In this document: positions 1-8,144 of the stretch, in pieces
Layout: each line of letters opens with the position of its first letter
Numbering within the stretch: the first letter of the stretch is position 1
Assembly (NCBI GenBank): GCA_022843385.1
Contig: JALHNT010000052.1
Span: 1-51,443 of the forward strand
DNA: 51,443 nt
Reading direction: 5' to 3'
From: Anaerolineae bacterium
GTDB lineage: Bacteria; Chloroflexota; Anaerolineae; Aggregatilineales; Phototrophicaceae
Notes under the pieces: generated by a model
The model's database searches: none
What the model saw: the letters and a program-made list of their open reading frames with translations, nothing else
Told to the model about the DNA's origin: nothing
Program-made: the position numbers and the translations under genes

Positions 1-24
1 CAGTGTCACTCGGTATTTCTTCAT
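1..24 (-). CDS. 5' end of a probable IS630-family transposase (partial)
   Basis: Only eight codons lie in the window, reading MKKYRVTL from an ATG at position 24 on the minus strand; the rest runs off the left edge. An AGAGG ribosome binding site precedes the ATG at about 9 bases. This N-terminus resembles the opening of the helix-turn-helix domain of many IS630-type transposases; that match is from memory and eight residues are weak evidence. The element would insert at TA dinucleotides. Any short protein with the same start remains possible. Confidence 0.35.
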
Positions 25-75
25 CGTGGGTTCCTCTTCTCGTCTTGCCTTTGAGCAAACCACTTTTTTGTTTAC

Positions 76-112
76 CCGTCAAATCATGACGGTCAGTCCA
101 CTAGTCTTAAAT
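76..112. repeat. hairpin and possible insertion-sequence end
   Basis: A small inverted repeat, CCGTCA-aatca-TGACGG, lies at 76-92. It is followed by GGTCAGTCCACTAGTCT and then a TA-rich tract. This is upstream of the partial transposase start, about where the terminal inverted repeat of an IS630-type element would sit, with TA as target site. The other end of the element is outside the window, so the repeat cannot be matched to its partner. Confidence 0.25.
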
Positions 113-411
113 ATATACCGTACAAAACTCGAGAACAGAGAGAACTGATTGGAAATCTCGAAGATGAATTGGATGGTAGAAAATTCCCTCGGCTATATGC
201 CAGGTTCGGAAATTGTGACGACTATGAGTGGTGGAATGAGTGACCATTTTCGCTCCCTCAACCCTGATTTTTCCCAACCCTTCTCTAACCCTGTGCCGAC
301 AACCTTAACCTCCGCTCTCCCGCAGAAAGGTTAACACCGACTCGGCTTAACTCGTACCAAAAAGTTTACCAAAAGTTCACCCGTAAGCGGGCAATCGGGG
401 GTAATCTTCTC

Positions 412-439
412 GTAGGGGCGATTCGCGAATCGCCCCTAC
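412..439. repeat. perfect 28-base palindrome (REP-like)
   Basis: The left arm GTAGGGGCGATTCG is followed directly by its exact reverse complement, with no loop. A 25-base stretch of it recurs inside the glycosyltransferase gene at 40568-40592, and a decayed version lies at 50933-50960. It behaves as a dispersed palindromic repeat. Confidence 0.85.
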
Positions 440-580
440 CGCCCACTGGCAGGGCTGCCACAAATGGCCTGCCATCACTGCCGCCGCCGCCGCCACAGGG
501 CAGTCGATAGAGGAAAGACTCGTGACTCGTCGCTCGTTACCCGTTACTGACCAAAAGCCAAATGTCACAAAATGCACTTT

Positions 581-615
581 TGACTTTGACGACTTTGACG
601 ACTTTGACGACTTTT
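581..615. repeat. 9-base tandem repeat
   Basis: The unit TTTGACGAC is repeated about three and a half times without interruption. It lies within composite repeat copy A and has no counterpart in copy B, so it is a local expansion. Confidence 0.8.
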
Positions 616-664
616 GTGAGTTGCGGACGCTGCGGGTTAAAACCCACAGCAATCCTGGTTCGGT

Positions 665-760
665 AAGCCCACTGAAGGGGCTGCTGTCCCAGACTGTCTT
701 TTTCAGCGCCTTTAGTGCGCTTACCGGTTTCCCCTAGCTGGGTGGCTTCAGCCCCCAGCG
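665..760 (+). repeat. short interspersed repeat (about 96 bases), copy 1
   Basis: This segment runs from AAGCCCACTGAAGGGGCTG to TTCAGCCCCCAGCG and contains TCAGCGCCTTTAGTGCGCTT. A close copy in the same orientation is at 34911-35008, upstream of the phosphatidylcholine synthase-like gene. It has internal complementary segments (for example GGGGCTG with CAGCCCC) so it could fold. It is absent from composite repeat copy B, which suggests it inserted into copy A. Confidence 0.75.
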
Positions 761-1308
761 GACTAACGACTGTTGTGAGTTGAAAGTGAAAGACTCTGCT
801 TGCTCTCTCTGTGTTCTCTGTGTCCTCTGTGTTAGTTTTTATGTCTGTGTCTTTGTCTGTCCGACGACGACGACGACGACACAAAACAGAATTGCACAAA
901 ACGGGACTCTAGCAGTTGCAACACTTGAGGGAAGATAGTTGCACATGATTCGCGAATTGAAATATGGACTGATGCGAATCTGACGAATCTGACGAATCGT
1001 GTGAATCAAGGAATGGCTGAAAGCTGACGGCTAAAGGCTGATGGCTCCAAACAGCAAAATCAGCAGCAACAGGGGGTATGGTCAATCAGCAGCACAAACA
1101 CCTCAACCAATTGACTGACGAATCAAACACCTCTGATTGCTCTCTGTGTCCTCTGTGCCTCTGTGGTTTAATTCTTCGTCTTTCTCGGCGATGACTGATT
1201 CGCGAATCGGACAAAAGTAGTTAATTGGATTATAGTATTATAGGTTGTACACTTAGAATTTCACAGGGGGAACAATCCTATTCCCCCTACAGCCGCTTCA
1301 GATGCATC

Positions 1309-1713
1309 TCATTCCGTGACTGGCAGCCATTCGAACAACGCGCTGCGAGATTCCTGGTTCAGGATCAGATTGAAGCCGATGTGGCCGGTGGCATCCGCCA
1401 CAATGGTTGGGCGCAGCAGCAGCATCCCATCGGCGCGCAGACCAACAGCTAAGTAAGCCTGCCCCGTACCGATCTGACGGGTGGTTTGCAAGCCTTCAAC
1501 TGGCTGCAAGCGTGCCAGAACACGGGATAATTCCTGAAAGCGCGGGCGCAGCGCGATCTCAAACGGGCCATAACTGGCCGAGATGGCGATATAGCCGCCC
1601 TCGCGCCGCATGGCAAGGGTCGGGCGCGCGGTCGCGTCGTAAGTGGTGGTAAAGGTGATGATGCCAGAGGTTTTGTCTTCACTCATGGTATCGAGCAGTT
1701 GAAAGTTGCGCAT
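1309..1713 (-). CDS. small conserved-type protein of unknown function
   Basis: A 134-residue soluble protein starting MRNFQLLD; I do not recognise the family. It reads as an alternating beta-strand protein (SGIITFTTTYD near the start, then GYIAISASYG and GQAYLAVGLRADGMLLLRP) ending in LFEWLPVTE, with no signal peptide or membrane segment. The frame extends to a TTG eight codons upstream, but the ATG is preceded by GGAG at good spacing and is preferred. A possible -10 (TATACT) lies upstream around 1753. It is transcribed away from the SCO1 gene. Confidence 0.65.
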   Translation of the reverse strand: MRNFQLLDTMSEDKTSGIITFTTTYDATARPTLAMRREGGYIAISASYGPFEIALRPRFQELSRVLARLQPVEGLQTTRQIGTGQAYLAVGLRADGMLLLRPTIVADATGHIGFNLILNQESRSALFEWLPVTE

Positions 1714-1881
1714 CGTTGTTGGCTCCGTGCTACACAAATGACCTCATGCGAAGAGTATATCATATGGCTTTAAGGGACTGTACAGGCGCTTGCGTCGTTG
1801 CTTAACATCCAGTGATTGATGCTTGAAGCCGGGCGCGTTGTGTCCTATTGTTGGGGCGATGAGAAAGCATGAGGTTGTACT

Positions 1882-2544
1882 ATGTCGAATCAAAACGCCC
1901 TGTCGCGCCTGAGCCTGGTGATCGCGCTGGTTGTCGGCGTCGCCGGGCTATTTCTGGCGCTCTACACCGCCTTCAATCGCGCTGCTCCCGCCCCAACCGG
2001 CAGCGCTGCCGTGATCGAGGGGCAGCCGTTTGATGGCATCGAACGCTACGATCCGCCGCGTCCGTTGCAGGATTTCACCCTGGTCAACCAGAACGATCAG
2101 CCGACAACCCTGAGCAGCTTTCGCGGCAAGCCCACGCTGTTGTTTTTCGGCTTCACCAACTGTCCCGATGTCTGCCCGATGACGCTGCTGGAATTCAAGA
2201 AGATCAAGCTGGCGCTCGGTGAGCAGGCCGCCGATCTGAACTTCGTCTTTATCAGCGTCGATACCCGGCGCGATACCCCGACCGTCATCGCGGATTATCT
2301 GCGCCGCTTTGACGAGTCGTTCGTCGGGCTGGCGGGCGATGTGGCAGTGTTTGAACAGATCAAGGGTGATTACGAGCTGAACATCATCGAGACGCCCAAA
2401 GAGGGCAGCGAGAGCGATTATGTCATCGATCACACGCCGAACCCATTTGTGATCGACGCCGAGGGGCGGTTGGTCGCCAGCTACCTGTATGGCACCAAGA
2501 CCGAGATCATGCTGAACGACCTGCGCCAACGGTTGGGTAGCTGA
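1882..2544 (+). CDS. SCO1/SenC-type copper chaperone, membrane-anchored
   Basis: A 220-residue thioredoxin-fold protein of the SCO1/SenC/PrrC family, which delivers copper to the CuA centre of cytochrome c oxidase or acts as a thiol-disulfide reductase. Residues 10-32 form a single N-terminal membrane anchor placing the domain outside. The copper ligands are visible: Cys94 and Cys98 in TNCPDVCPM and His184 in DHTPNPF (family pattern CxxxC plus a distant His). Length is typical. GAGG at 1871 sets the start. No cytochrome oxidase gene is in the window, so its partner is unknown. Family assignment is secure. Confidence 0.93.
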   Translation: MSNQNALSRLSLVIALVVGVAGLFLALYTAFNRAAPAPTGSAAVIEGQPFDGIERYDPPRPLQDFTLVNQNDQPTTLSSFRGKPTLLFFGFTNCPDVCPMTLLEFKKIKLALGEQAADLNFVFISVDTRRDTPTVIADYLRRFDESFVGLAGDVAVFEQIKGDYELNIIETPKEGSESDYVIDHTPNPFVIDAEGRLVASYLYGTKTEIMLNDLRQRLGS

Positions 2545-2626
2545 GGTTTGGTAGCAGACGATATGGAACAACACAAGCCAACGTCACTGGTTAGCCCAAG
2601 AGCAATCGACTAAGAGGCAGCCGACC

Positions 2627-3079
2627 ATGATTGCAAGACAAGACATTCGACTGGAACGGGTTAGCCGACTGAACTGGAAGGACTGTATCGCATTGTCTGT
2701 TGCCGAGAGCCAGAAAGAGTTTATTCCAACCAATCTATACTCAATTGCTGAAGCGCAATTTTATGCCGATGCCTGCCCTTTGGTCATCTACAACAGTGCT
2801 GACCAAATGATAGGTTTTGCCATGTACGGTCGTGATGTGGCGAGTGGTAAATGGAAGATATTCCGCTTGATGGTTGACTTTGCTTCTCAGGGACAAGGAT
2901 ACGGAAACAGAATATTGGCGAAGCTTATTGCCGAGATTGCTAACAAGCCTGATGCCGAGGAAATCATTATCTGTTATCACCGTGCCAATACAGCGGCGCG
3001 TAAATTGTACCTGGGCTTTGGCTTTAGTGAGCAGTTGACAGATGAGTACGGTGTAACCACCGCCATTCTGAAGACATAA
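2627..3079 (+). CDS. GNAT-family N-acetyltransferase (BltD/PaiA-like)
   Basis: A 150-residue single-domain acetyltransferase transferring an acetyl group from acetyl-CoA to an amine. The acetyl-CoA loop is seen as FASQGQGYGNRIL (Q/R-x-x-G-x-G/A type), followed by the NTAARKLYLGFGF segment usual at the family C-terminus. MIGFAMYGRD and WKIFRLMVD resemble spermine/spermidine acetyltransferase BltD, so a polyamine-like substrate is possible but unproven. AGAGG precedes the ATG. It converges on the MurF-Alr gene with 51 bases between stops and no obvious terminator hairpin. Confidence 0.88.
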   Translation: MIARQDIRLERVSRLNWKDCIALSVAESQKEFIPTNLYSIAEAQFYADACPLVIYNSADQMIGFAMYGRDVASGKWKIFRLMVDFASQGQGYGNRILAKLIAEIANKPDAEEIIICYHRANTAARKLYLGFGFSEQLTDEYGVTTAILKT

Positions 3080-3130
3080 TACGTTAATCGATTCAAATTC
3101 GGTGATGTCCTCCCTGCATCCATCTTTGCT

Positions 3131-5695
3131 TCACAGGCGCGGGACACGCGGCAGGATGCCGGTGACGACCTCGTAGTTGATCGTGCCGATGCGGGCAGCG
3201 ATGGCCTCAGCCGTGAGGACTTCGTTCCCCTGTCGCCCCAGCAGCACCACTTCATCGCCGATGCTGACGTTGGAGATGTGCGAGACATTGATCGCGGCTT
3301 TCTCCATGCTCACCCGCCCGACAACTGGTGCCCGCTGACCATGCACCAGCACCTCACCCCAGTTCTGCGGAGCGCGGCGGAAGCCATCCGCATAGCCCAC
3401 CGGGATGATGGCGATGCGTTCCTCACCCTGGGTGTAGTAGGTGCGTCCATATCCCACCGGATGACCATCGGGCAGCGTCTTGACCTGGGCGATGACCGTT
3501 TTCCACGACAGCACGGGACGGAACTCGGCTGGCAGCGGCATCAGCTCGGATGGAGACAGGCCGTACATCGCCAGACCGACGCGCACCATGTTGAAGTGAA
3601 AATCCTTGCTCGCCAGCGTCCCGGCTGAGTTGGCGGCGTGGACATAGCGGAAGCTGAAACCGGCGGCGCGCAAGGGACGCAGCAGGTCGCGCAGCACCTT
3701 GGCCTGAAAAGCGGTGTATTCCATATCTTCGTCGGACGAGGCGAAGTGGGTATAGATGCCCTCGATTTCGAGAAAGCGCATATTGAGCAGGTAACGAAAC
3801 AGGTTAGTCGTCTCTTTGGGCAGGACGCCCAATCGCCCCATGCCGGTGTCGATCTTGATGTGAATCCGCAGCTTATAGCCGATCTCGCGCGCCACCCGTT
3901 CATAGGCCCGCGCCAGATCGAGATCGTAGAGCGTGAGCGTCAGGTTTTGGCGGATAGCCTGACGCACGGCATTGACCGGTGTGTAATTGAGCAGGAGGAT
4001 GGGTGCTTCAATGCCCGCTTCGCGCAGGATGAGCGCCTCATTGATCGAACTCACCGCCAGATAATCCGCGCCGTTGAGCAGCGCCGTCCGCGCCACCGTC
4101 ACCGCGCCGTGACCGTAGGCATCGGCCTTGACCACCGACATCAGTGTGACCGATTGACCGATCTGCTGCTTGAGAGTCTTGACGTTGTTCGCCAGCGCAT
4201 CCAGATCGAGTTCGACCCAGTTGAGGCGGCTGGGCTGTGCCAGCACCGATGGCTCATCCAGCATGATCTGACGGGGGAGCATGGCGCGATCCGCCTCATC
4301 CCGCAGCAGGGCCGAGACCACCAGCTCCATCCGCGACGATGGCCCGCCGGTAATCAGCACCACATCGTTCTCGGTCAGTTGATAACGATCCCGCAGGATT
4401 GAGACGGCGTCCTGGGTGCTGTAGGTCATGCAGACGCGATTGGCGTCGATACCCGTGTCGAGGGCGGCGCGTCCGGCCAGCGCGGCATCAATGCCTTCGG
4501 TGATGATGACATCGACCACCTGCGCTGCCCGCTGCCCAACTGTGCGATGCGCCAGCGAACTGTATGCGCCGAGGTTATCCATGTCGCCCATGACAAAGAA
4601 CAGACGGTGGCGTTTGTCGGCCTCGAACTGCTGGTTAATCGACTCCAGCCAGTTCAGTCCGGTGAGCATCGAAAGCGGCGTGGCGCTGGAGCTGTCGTCG
4701 ATCAGCAGGCTGTTGTTGATACCGTTGAGCGGATTCATACGTCCGGGAAGATATGGCATTTCAGTGATGGCGCGTAGACCATCTTCCAGCCCGATGTCGT
4801 AATGCAGCCCCACGCACAGGGCCGCCATCACCGAGACCAGTTGATGTTTACCCAGCCAGGGTGTCCAACGCCCAATCTGTCGTTCACTGCCGTAGCGCAG
4901 GTCGAAGCCGGTTTTGTCCAGCCCGGTCACCACATTGTAGGCGATCAGATCAGCGCCGAAGCTCTCGATGCCAAAGGTCAGCACCCGTCCGCGCGTCGCG
5001 CCGAGCAGCGTCCGCACCGCGTCATCATCCAGATTCAGCACCGCCAGACTGGTCGATGACAGCCGATCCATCAGCAGGCGGTTCTCGGCGATGATCTCAT
5101 CCAGATCACCGAAGGCATCCATTCGCGCCTGACTGATCGAGGGGATGACGACGACATCCGGCTGGACGATCTGGACGATTTCGTTCATCTCGCCGGGACG
5201 GGTGACATCGAGTTCCAGCACGATGAACTGCTGTTCGCTGGCGATGAGCGACATCGTCATCGCCAGTTCGAGGCGTCCGGTCGCCAGTCCGCTGCTGCGA
5301 TGGACATTGTACTGGGTGGCGAGGATGCGGCTGATGGCTTCCACGGCCAGCGACTTGCCCGAGGTGCCAGCCACACACACAACCTGCATCCCCAGCCGGT
5401 GCAGGGTGTGGCGCGTCCAGTTCATCAGGGCGGCTTCGGTATCGCGCACGATGATGACCGAGATGCCTTCGGTATCGAAATCCGGTGGATGCGAGCAGAG
5501 CAGGCCGGTGCAGCCGCGCTGAACCGCTTCCTGCATGAACTGATGGGTATCACCGCGATCGGTTTTGAGCGCGACAAACAACTGTGCTTCGGCTGCCTGG
5601 CGCGAATCAAAGCACAGGCTGGTGAAGATATGCGCAGCCGGTTCGCCAAAAAGCTGACCATTCGAGGCTTCAAGTATGTCGTAAAGGCTGATCAC
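3131..5695 (-). CDS. MurF-like Mur ligase fused to alanine racemase
   Basis: An 854-residue two-domain protein. Residues 1 to about 480 are a MurF-like Mur ligase (UDP-MurNAc-tripeptide:D-Ala-D-Ala ligase family); residues about 488-854 are a PLP-dependent alanine racemase making D-alanine. In the racemase, Lys523 (VVKADAYGHG) is the PLP lysine and Tyr749 (PVGYGRTY) the second catalytic base. HIKIDTGMGRLG and the C-terminal GILPRVPRL are family hallmarks; the usual MD pair is ME (GRVSME). The ligase half is unusual: the P-loop is AGTSGKSLAV instead of GTNGKTT, and the substrate motif DDSYNANP is DDSSSATP. Such fusions are known in Bacteroidetes. The ATG is preceded by GAGG. It is divergent from tgt. 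Confidence 0.92.
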   Translation of the reverse strand: MISLYDILEASNGQLFGEPAAHIFTSLCFDSRQAAEAQLFVALKTDRGDTHQFMQEAVQRGCTGLLCSHPPDFDTEGISVIIVRDTEAALMNWTRHTLHRLGMQVVCVAGTSGKSLAVEAISRILATQYNVHRSSGLATGRLELAMTMSLIASEQQFIVLELDVTRPGEMNEIVQIVQPDVVVIPSISQARMDAFGDLDEIIAENRLLMDRLSSTSLAVLNLDDDAVRTLLGATRGRVLTFGIESFGADLIAYNVVTGLDKTGFDLRYGSERQIGRWTPWLGKHQLVSVMAALCVGLHYDIGLEDGLRAITEMPYLPGRMNPLNGINNSLLIDDSSSATPLSMLTGLNWLESINQQFEADKRHRLFFVMGDMDNLGAYSSLAHRTVGQRAAQVVDVIITEGIDAALAGRAALDTGIDANRVCMTYSTQDAVSILRDRYQLTENDVVLITGGPSSRMELVVSALLRDEADRAMLPRQIMLDEPSVLAQPSRLNWVELDLDALANNVKTLKQQIGQSVTLMSVVKADAYGHGAVTVARTALLNGADYLAVSSINEALILREAGIEAPILLLNYTPVNAVRQAIRQNLTLTLYDLDLARAYERVAREIGYKLRIHIKIDTGMGRLGVLPKETTNLFRYLLNMRFLEIEGIYTHFASSDEDMEYTAFQAKVLRDLLRPLRAAGFSFRYVHAANSAGTLASKDFHFNMVRVGLAMYGLSPSELMPLPAEFRPVLSWKTVIAQVKTLPDGHPVGYGRTYYTQGEERIAIIPVGYADGFRRAPQNWGEVLVHGQRAPVVGRVSMEKAAINVSHISNVSIGDEVVLLGRQGNEVLTAEAIAARIGTINYEVVTGILPRVPRL

Positions 5696-5738
5696 ACTAT
5701 CCTCATCAGGGCGATAGAATCGGCGAATGATACAGGTA

Positions 5739-5747
5739 TGCTATAAT
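5739..5747 (+). promoter_or_regulatory. extended -10 promoter of tgt
   Basis: TGCTATAAT is a perfect extended -10 element 31 bases upstream of the tgt ATG at 5778. AAGGA at 5761 serves as ribosome binding site. No clear -35 is seen, as is common with extended -10 promoters. The same nine bases recur at 45205-45213. Confidence 0.7.
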
Positions 5748-5777
5748 AGCGCGGTCTGAGAAGGAAACACACTGATA

Positions 5778-6902
5778 ATGTCATTGTATTTCGAGATCAT
5801 TAAAACACAAGGCCGCGCACGCGCTGGCTGGCTGCACACCCCGCACGGGAAGATTCCCACGCCGGTGTTCGCGCCTGTCGGCACACAGGCTACGGTGAAA
5901 GCGGTTCCTCCGCGTGATCTGCATGAAGCTCAGGCATCGCTCATCCTGGCGAATACCTATCATCTGCACCTGCGCCCCGGCGATGAACTGGTCAAGGAGA
6001 TGGGCGGCTTGCATCGCTTCATGGCCTGGCCGGGACCGATCCTCACCGACTCCGGTGGGTTTCAGGTGTTCAGCCTGGCGGAAATCAACAAGATCGACGA
6101 TCAAGGCGTCACCTTCCGCAGCCATCTGGACGGCAGCAAACACCGCCTGACGCCAGAAAGTTCGATGGCGATACAGGAAAATCTGGGTGCGGACATTATC
6201 ATGTGTTTCGACCAATGCCCGACGCCAACCGATCGCGCGGTGGTGGAACAGGCGGTGGAGCGCACCAGCCGCTGGGCGCTGCGCTGTCGTGAAGCACACC
6301 CCGATGACCAGCCGCAGGCGCTGTTTGGCATCGTGCAGGGTGGTATCTTTGAAGATTTGCGAGCGCGTTCTGCGGCCTATTTGCAGACGCTCGATTTCCC
6401 CGGTTACGCCATCGGCGGGTTGGCCGTTGGCGAGACCAAGCCGGAGATGTACGCGACGCTGGATATGACCGAGCCGATGCTGCCAACGCACAAGCCGCGC
6501 TATCTGATGGGCGTGGGCGAACCAGACGATCTGGTGGAGGCAGTGCAGCGTGGCGTGGATATCTTCGACTGTGTCATCCCGACCCGGCTGGCGCGACATG
6601 GCGCGGCCTTCACACCCGATGGGCGCATCAACATGCGCAAGCTGACCTACGCCCACGACCCCAACCCGGTAGACGCCAGTTGTGACTGCTACTGCTGTCA
6701 GAACTTCACCTGCGCCTACCTCCGTCATCTCCTCAAAGCTGATGAAATTCTCGGCGCTTATCTGCTGAGTGTTCATAACATTCGCTTCCTCATCCGACAT
6801 ATGGAAGCGATGCGTCAGGCCATATTGAACGATACCCTGGATGAGTATGCCCAGGCATTTCTGGCGCGTTATCTGAAGACGGCGGCGGTTCAACCGGTCT
6901 GA
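5778..6902 (+). CDS. tgt: tRNA-guanine transglycosylase
   Basis: A 374-residue cytoplasmic enzyme exchanging guanine-34 of GUN-anticodon tRNAs for the queuosine precursor preQ1. Visible hallmarks: catalytic Asp91 in LTDSGGFQVFSL, Asp264 nucleophile in DIFDCVIPTR, GGLAVGE for base recognition, and the zinc site Cys302, Cys304, Cys307 plus His333 (CDCYCC and SVHN). Length and full colinearity match the bacterial family. It has its own promoter and is followed after 47 bases by an unrelated PstS-like lipoprotein gene. No other queuosine gene is in the window. Confidence 0.97.
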   Translation: MSLYFEIIKTQGRARAGWLHTPHGKIPTPVFAPVGTQATVKAVPPRDLHEAQASLILANTYHLHLRPGDELVKEMGGLHRFMAWPGPILTDSGGFQVFSLAEINKIDDQGVTFRSHLDGSKHRLTPESSMAIQENLGADIIMCFDQCPTPTDRAVVEQAVERTSRWALRCREAHPDDQPQALFGIVQGGIFEDLRARSAAYLQTLDFPGYAIGGLAVGETKPEMYATLDMTEPMLPTHKPRYLMGVGEPDDLVEAVQRGVDIFDCVIPTRLARHGAAFTPDGRINMRKLTYAHDPNPVDASCDCYCCQNFTCAYLRHLLKADEILGAYLLSVHNIRFLIRHMEAMRQAILNDTLDEYAQAFLARYLKTAAVQPV

Positions 6903-6949
6903 TGGCTAATTGAGGGTGTCGGCAACCGGCGCTGCCGGAGATAGTCGCG

Positions 6950-7768
6950 ATGATGGGACGCGCCCAGAGGACAATGGCGGTTCTGGCTTTCGCCCTGGTG
7001 AGTTGTAGTTCGCCGGTCATACCGGCATCCACGCCCACCTCCGGCGTGATTCCGCTGCGCCTGTATACCACTACGTCGACCATTCCCTTGCTGAACGATC
7101 TGGTGAGCGAGTATAGCGTCGTCATGCCGGACATCGTGATCGAGGCCATCAGTGGCAATTTCGAGACGATGTTCACCCAGATCATGGAGCGACCCAGCAG
7201 CTATCTGCTGACCAACCATCTGCCGACCGACGCAGTTGATGTCCAGGCCTGGCCGATTGCGCAGGACGGCATCGCCGTTGTAGTTCATCCGGACAATCCC
7301 ACTACCGCCCTGAGCAGCGCCCAACTTCGCAGCGTCTATCTCGGGCATGTAGGCAACTGGAAAGAGATCGGCGGATTTGACAACCCACTGACGGTCTTGA
7401 GCCGGGAGGATGGGGCAGGGATTCGGGTGGAGTTCGAGAAGCTGCTGCTGGGCGAACGGCTGACGACCCAATCAGCGCTGGTGATGCCATCGAGTCAGGC
7501 CATGCTGACCACGGTGACGCAGCAGCGCGGGAGCATCGGCTATCTCTCGATGGGCTATCTGGGGGAAGGTATCAAGGCATTGGCGGTGGATGAAATCCTG
7601 CCGACGCCGACCACTGTGACCGATAACACCTATCCCTTGCGTTCGACCGTGTTCATCATCGGGCAGCAGGAACCCTCCGGGGCGATGCGCGAGTTCATCG
7701 CCTGGGCTCAGAGCGCAGACGGTCAGGCGGTGGTCGCCCGGCGCTACGGCACACTCTCACGACCATGA
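6950..7768 (+). CDS. PstS-like phosphate/oxyanion-binding lipoprotein
   Basis: A 272-residue exported lipoprotein: basic start, hydrophobic stretch and lipobox LVSC at about residues 16-19, then a Ser/Pro/Thr spacer. The mature part resembles the type 2 periplasmic-binding fold of PstS/TupA proteins: RLYTTTSTIPLLNDL near the start and GIAVVVHPDNP, LSSAQLRSVYLG, NWKEIGG in the middle, which are typical of phosphate-binding proteins. No pstCAB or tup permease genes are nearby, so it is an orphan binding protein with unproven ligand. It lies 47 bases after tgt and overlaps the convergent next gene by 12 bases. Confidence 0.8.
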   Translation: MMGRAQRTMAVLAFALVSCSSPVIPASTPTSGVIPLRLYTTTSTIPLLNDLVSEYSVVMPDIVIEAISGNFETMFTQIMERPSSYLLTNHLPTDAVDVQAWPIAQDGIAVVVHPDNPTTALSSAQLRSVYLGHVGNWKEIGGFDNPLTVLSREDGAGIRVEFEKLLLGERLTTQSALVMPSSQAMLTTVTQQRGSIGYLSMGYLGEGIKALAVDEILPTPTTVTDNTYPLRSTVFIIGQQEPSGAMREFIAWAQSADGQAVVARRYGTLSRP

Positions 7769-8140
7769 CACGACCATGAAGCTGAACAGCAGGGCGTAGA
7801 GTAAAAACAGCACCAGCAGCCAGAACAGGATGAGCGTGGCATCGCGCCACAGCCGCAGCCGTCCCCGCCGCTTCTGCATATCCATCTCTGGGCGGCGGAT
7901 GCGATCCAGCGCGCTGGCAGCCCCGGCATTCTCCGGGTTGACCCGCAGGACATTATCGAGGCAGATTGAACTCTGATCGAGTGAGTCGACCGCCACGCTC
8001 ATCCAGAGCCAGGCATCCTCAAAATCATTGTCCTCGCGGATCAACTGGCGCAGCAGCGTCATGGCCTCCGACCGGCGATCTGCTTTTACCAGTTCTATCG
8101 CGTCCAGCAAACGATCAATGCGATCTGCTGCTTCTGCCAT
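7757..8140 (-). CDS. TPR-like protein with C-terminal membrane anchor
   Basis: A 127-residue protein. Residues 1-80 are helical and TPR-like (AIELVKADRRSEAMTLLRQL, then EDAWLWMSVAVDSLDQ and LRVNPENAGAASALDRI), as in many Chloroflexota proteins with one or two repeats for protein contacts. A basic stretch (KRRGRLRLWR) precedes a single hydrophobic tail segment at about residues 103-122, so it is probably tail-anchored with the repeats in the cytoplasm. It starts just upstream of the carboxypeptidase stop with only four bases between, so it is likely the last gene of a three-gene operon. Exact function unknown. Confidence 0.75.
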   Translation of the reverse strand: MAEAADRIDRLLDAIELVKADRRSEAMTLLRQLIREDNDFEDAWLWMSVAVDSLDQSSICLDNVLRVNPENAGAASALDRIRRPEMDMQKRRGRLRLWRDATLILFWLLVLFLLYALLFSFMVVSWS

Positions 8141-8144
8141 AACC

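Larger units (their letters stand above)
256..1190 (+). repeat. composite long intergenic repeat, copy A
   Basis: A gene-free stretch built of recurring blocks. In order: a block starting CCTCAACCCTGATTTT, a conserved GTACCAAAAAGTTTACC segment (about 354-371), a perfect 28-base palindrome, a 9-base tandem repeat, a 96-base interspersed repeat, a CTCTGTGTTCTCTGTG low-complexity run, a (CGA)6 tract, ACACTTGAGGGAA, and GCGAATCTGACGAATCTGAC. The same blocks occur in the same order and strand near 50777-51340 and, in part, inverted near 31322-31600. Open frames inside it (149-334, 377-899) follow the repeat sequence and show no gene-like features. Confidence 0.8.

Noticed and set aside
581..880. 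Possible CRISPR or minisatellite array
   Set aside because: Units are 9 and 3 bases with no spacers; they are simple tandem repeats.
377..899. Open frames of 91, 71 and 120 codons in composite repeat copy A
   Set aside because: Their peptides are translations of repeats (for example KVVKVVKV and the CGA tract) and the same sequence is disrupted in copies B and C.
5781..6893. 370-codon open frame opposite tgt
   Set aside because: tgt is certain from its active-site and zinc residues; the antisense frame has no features.
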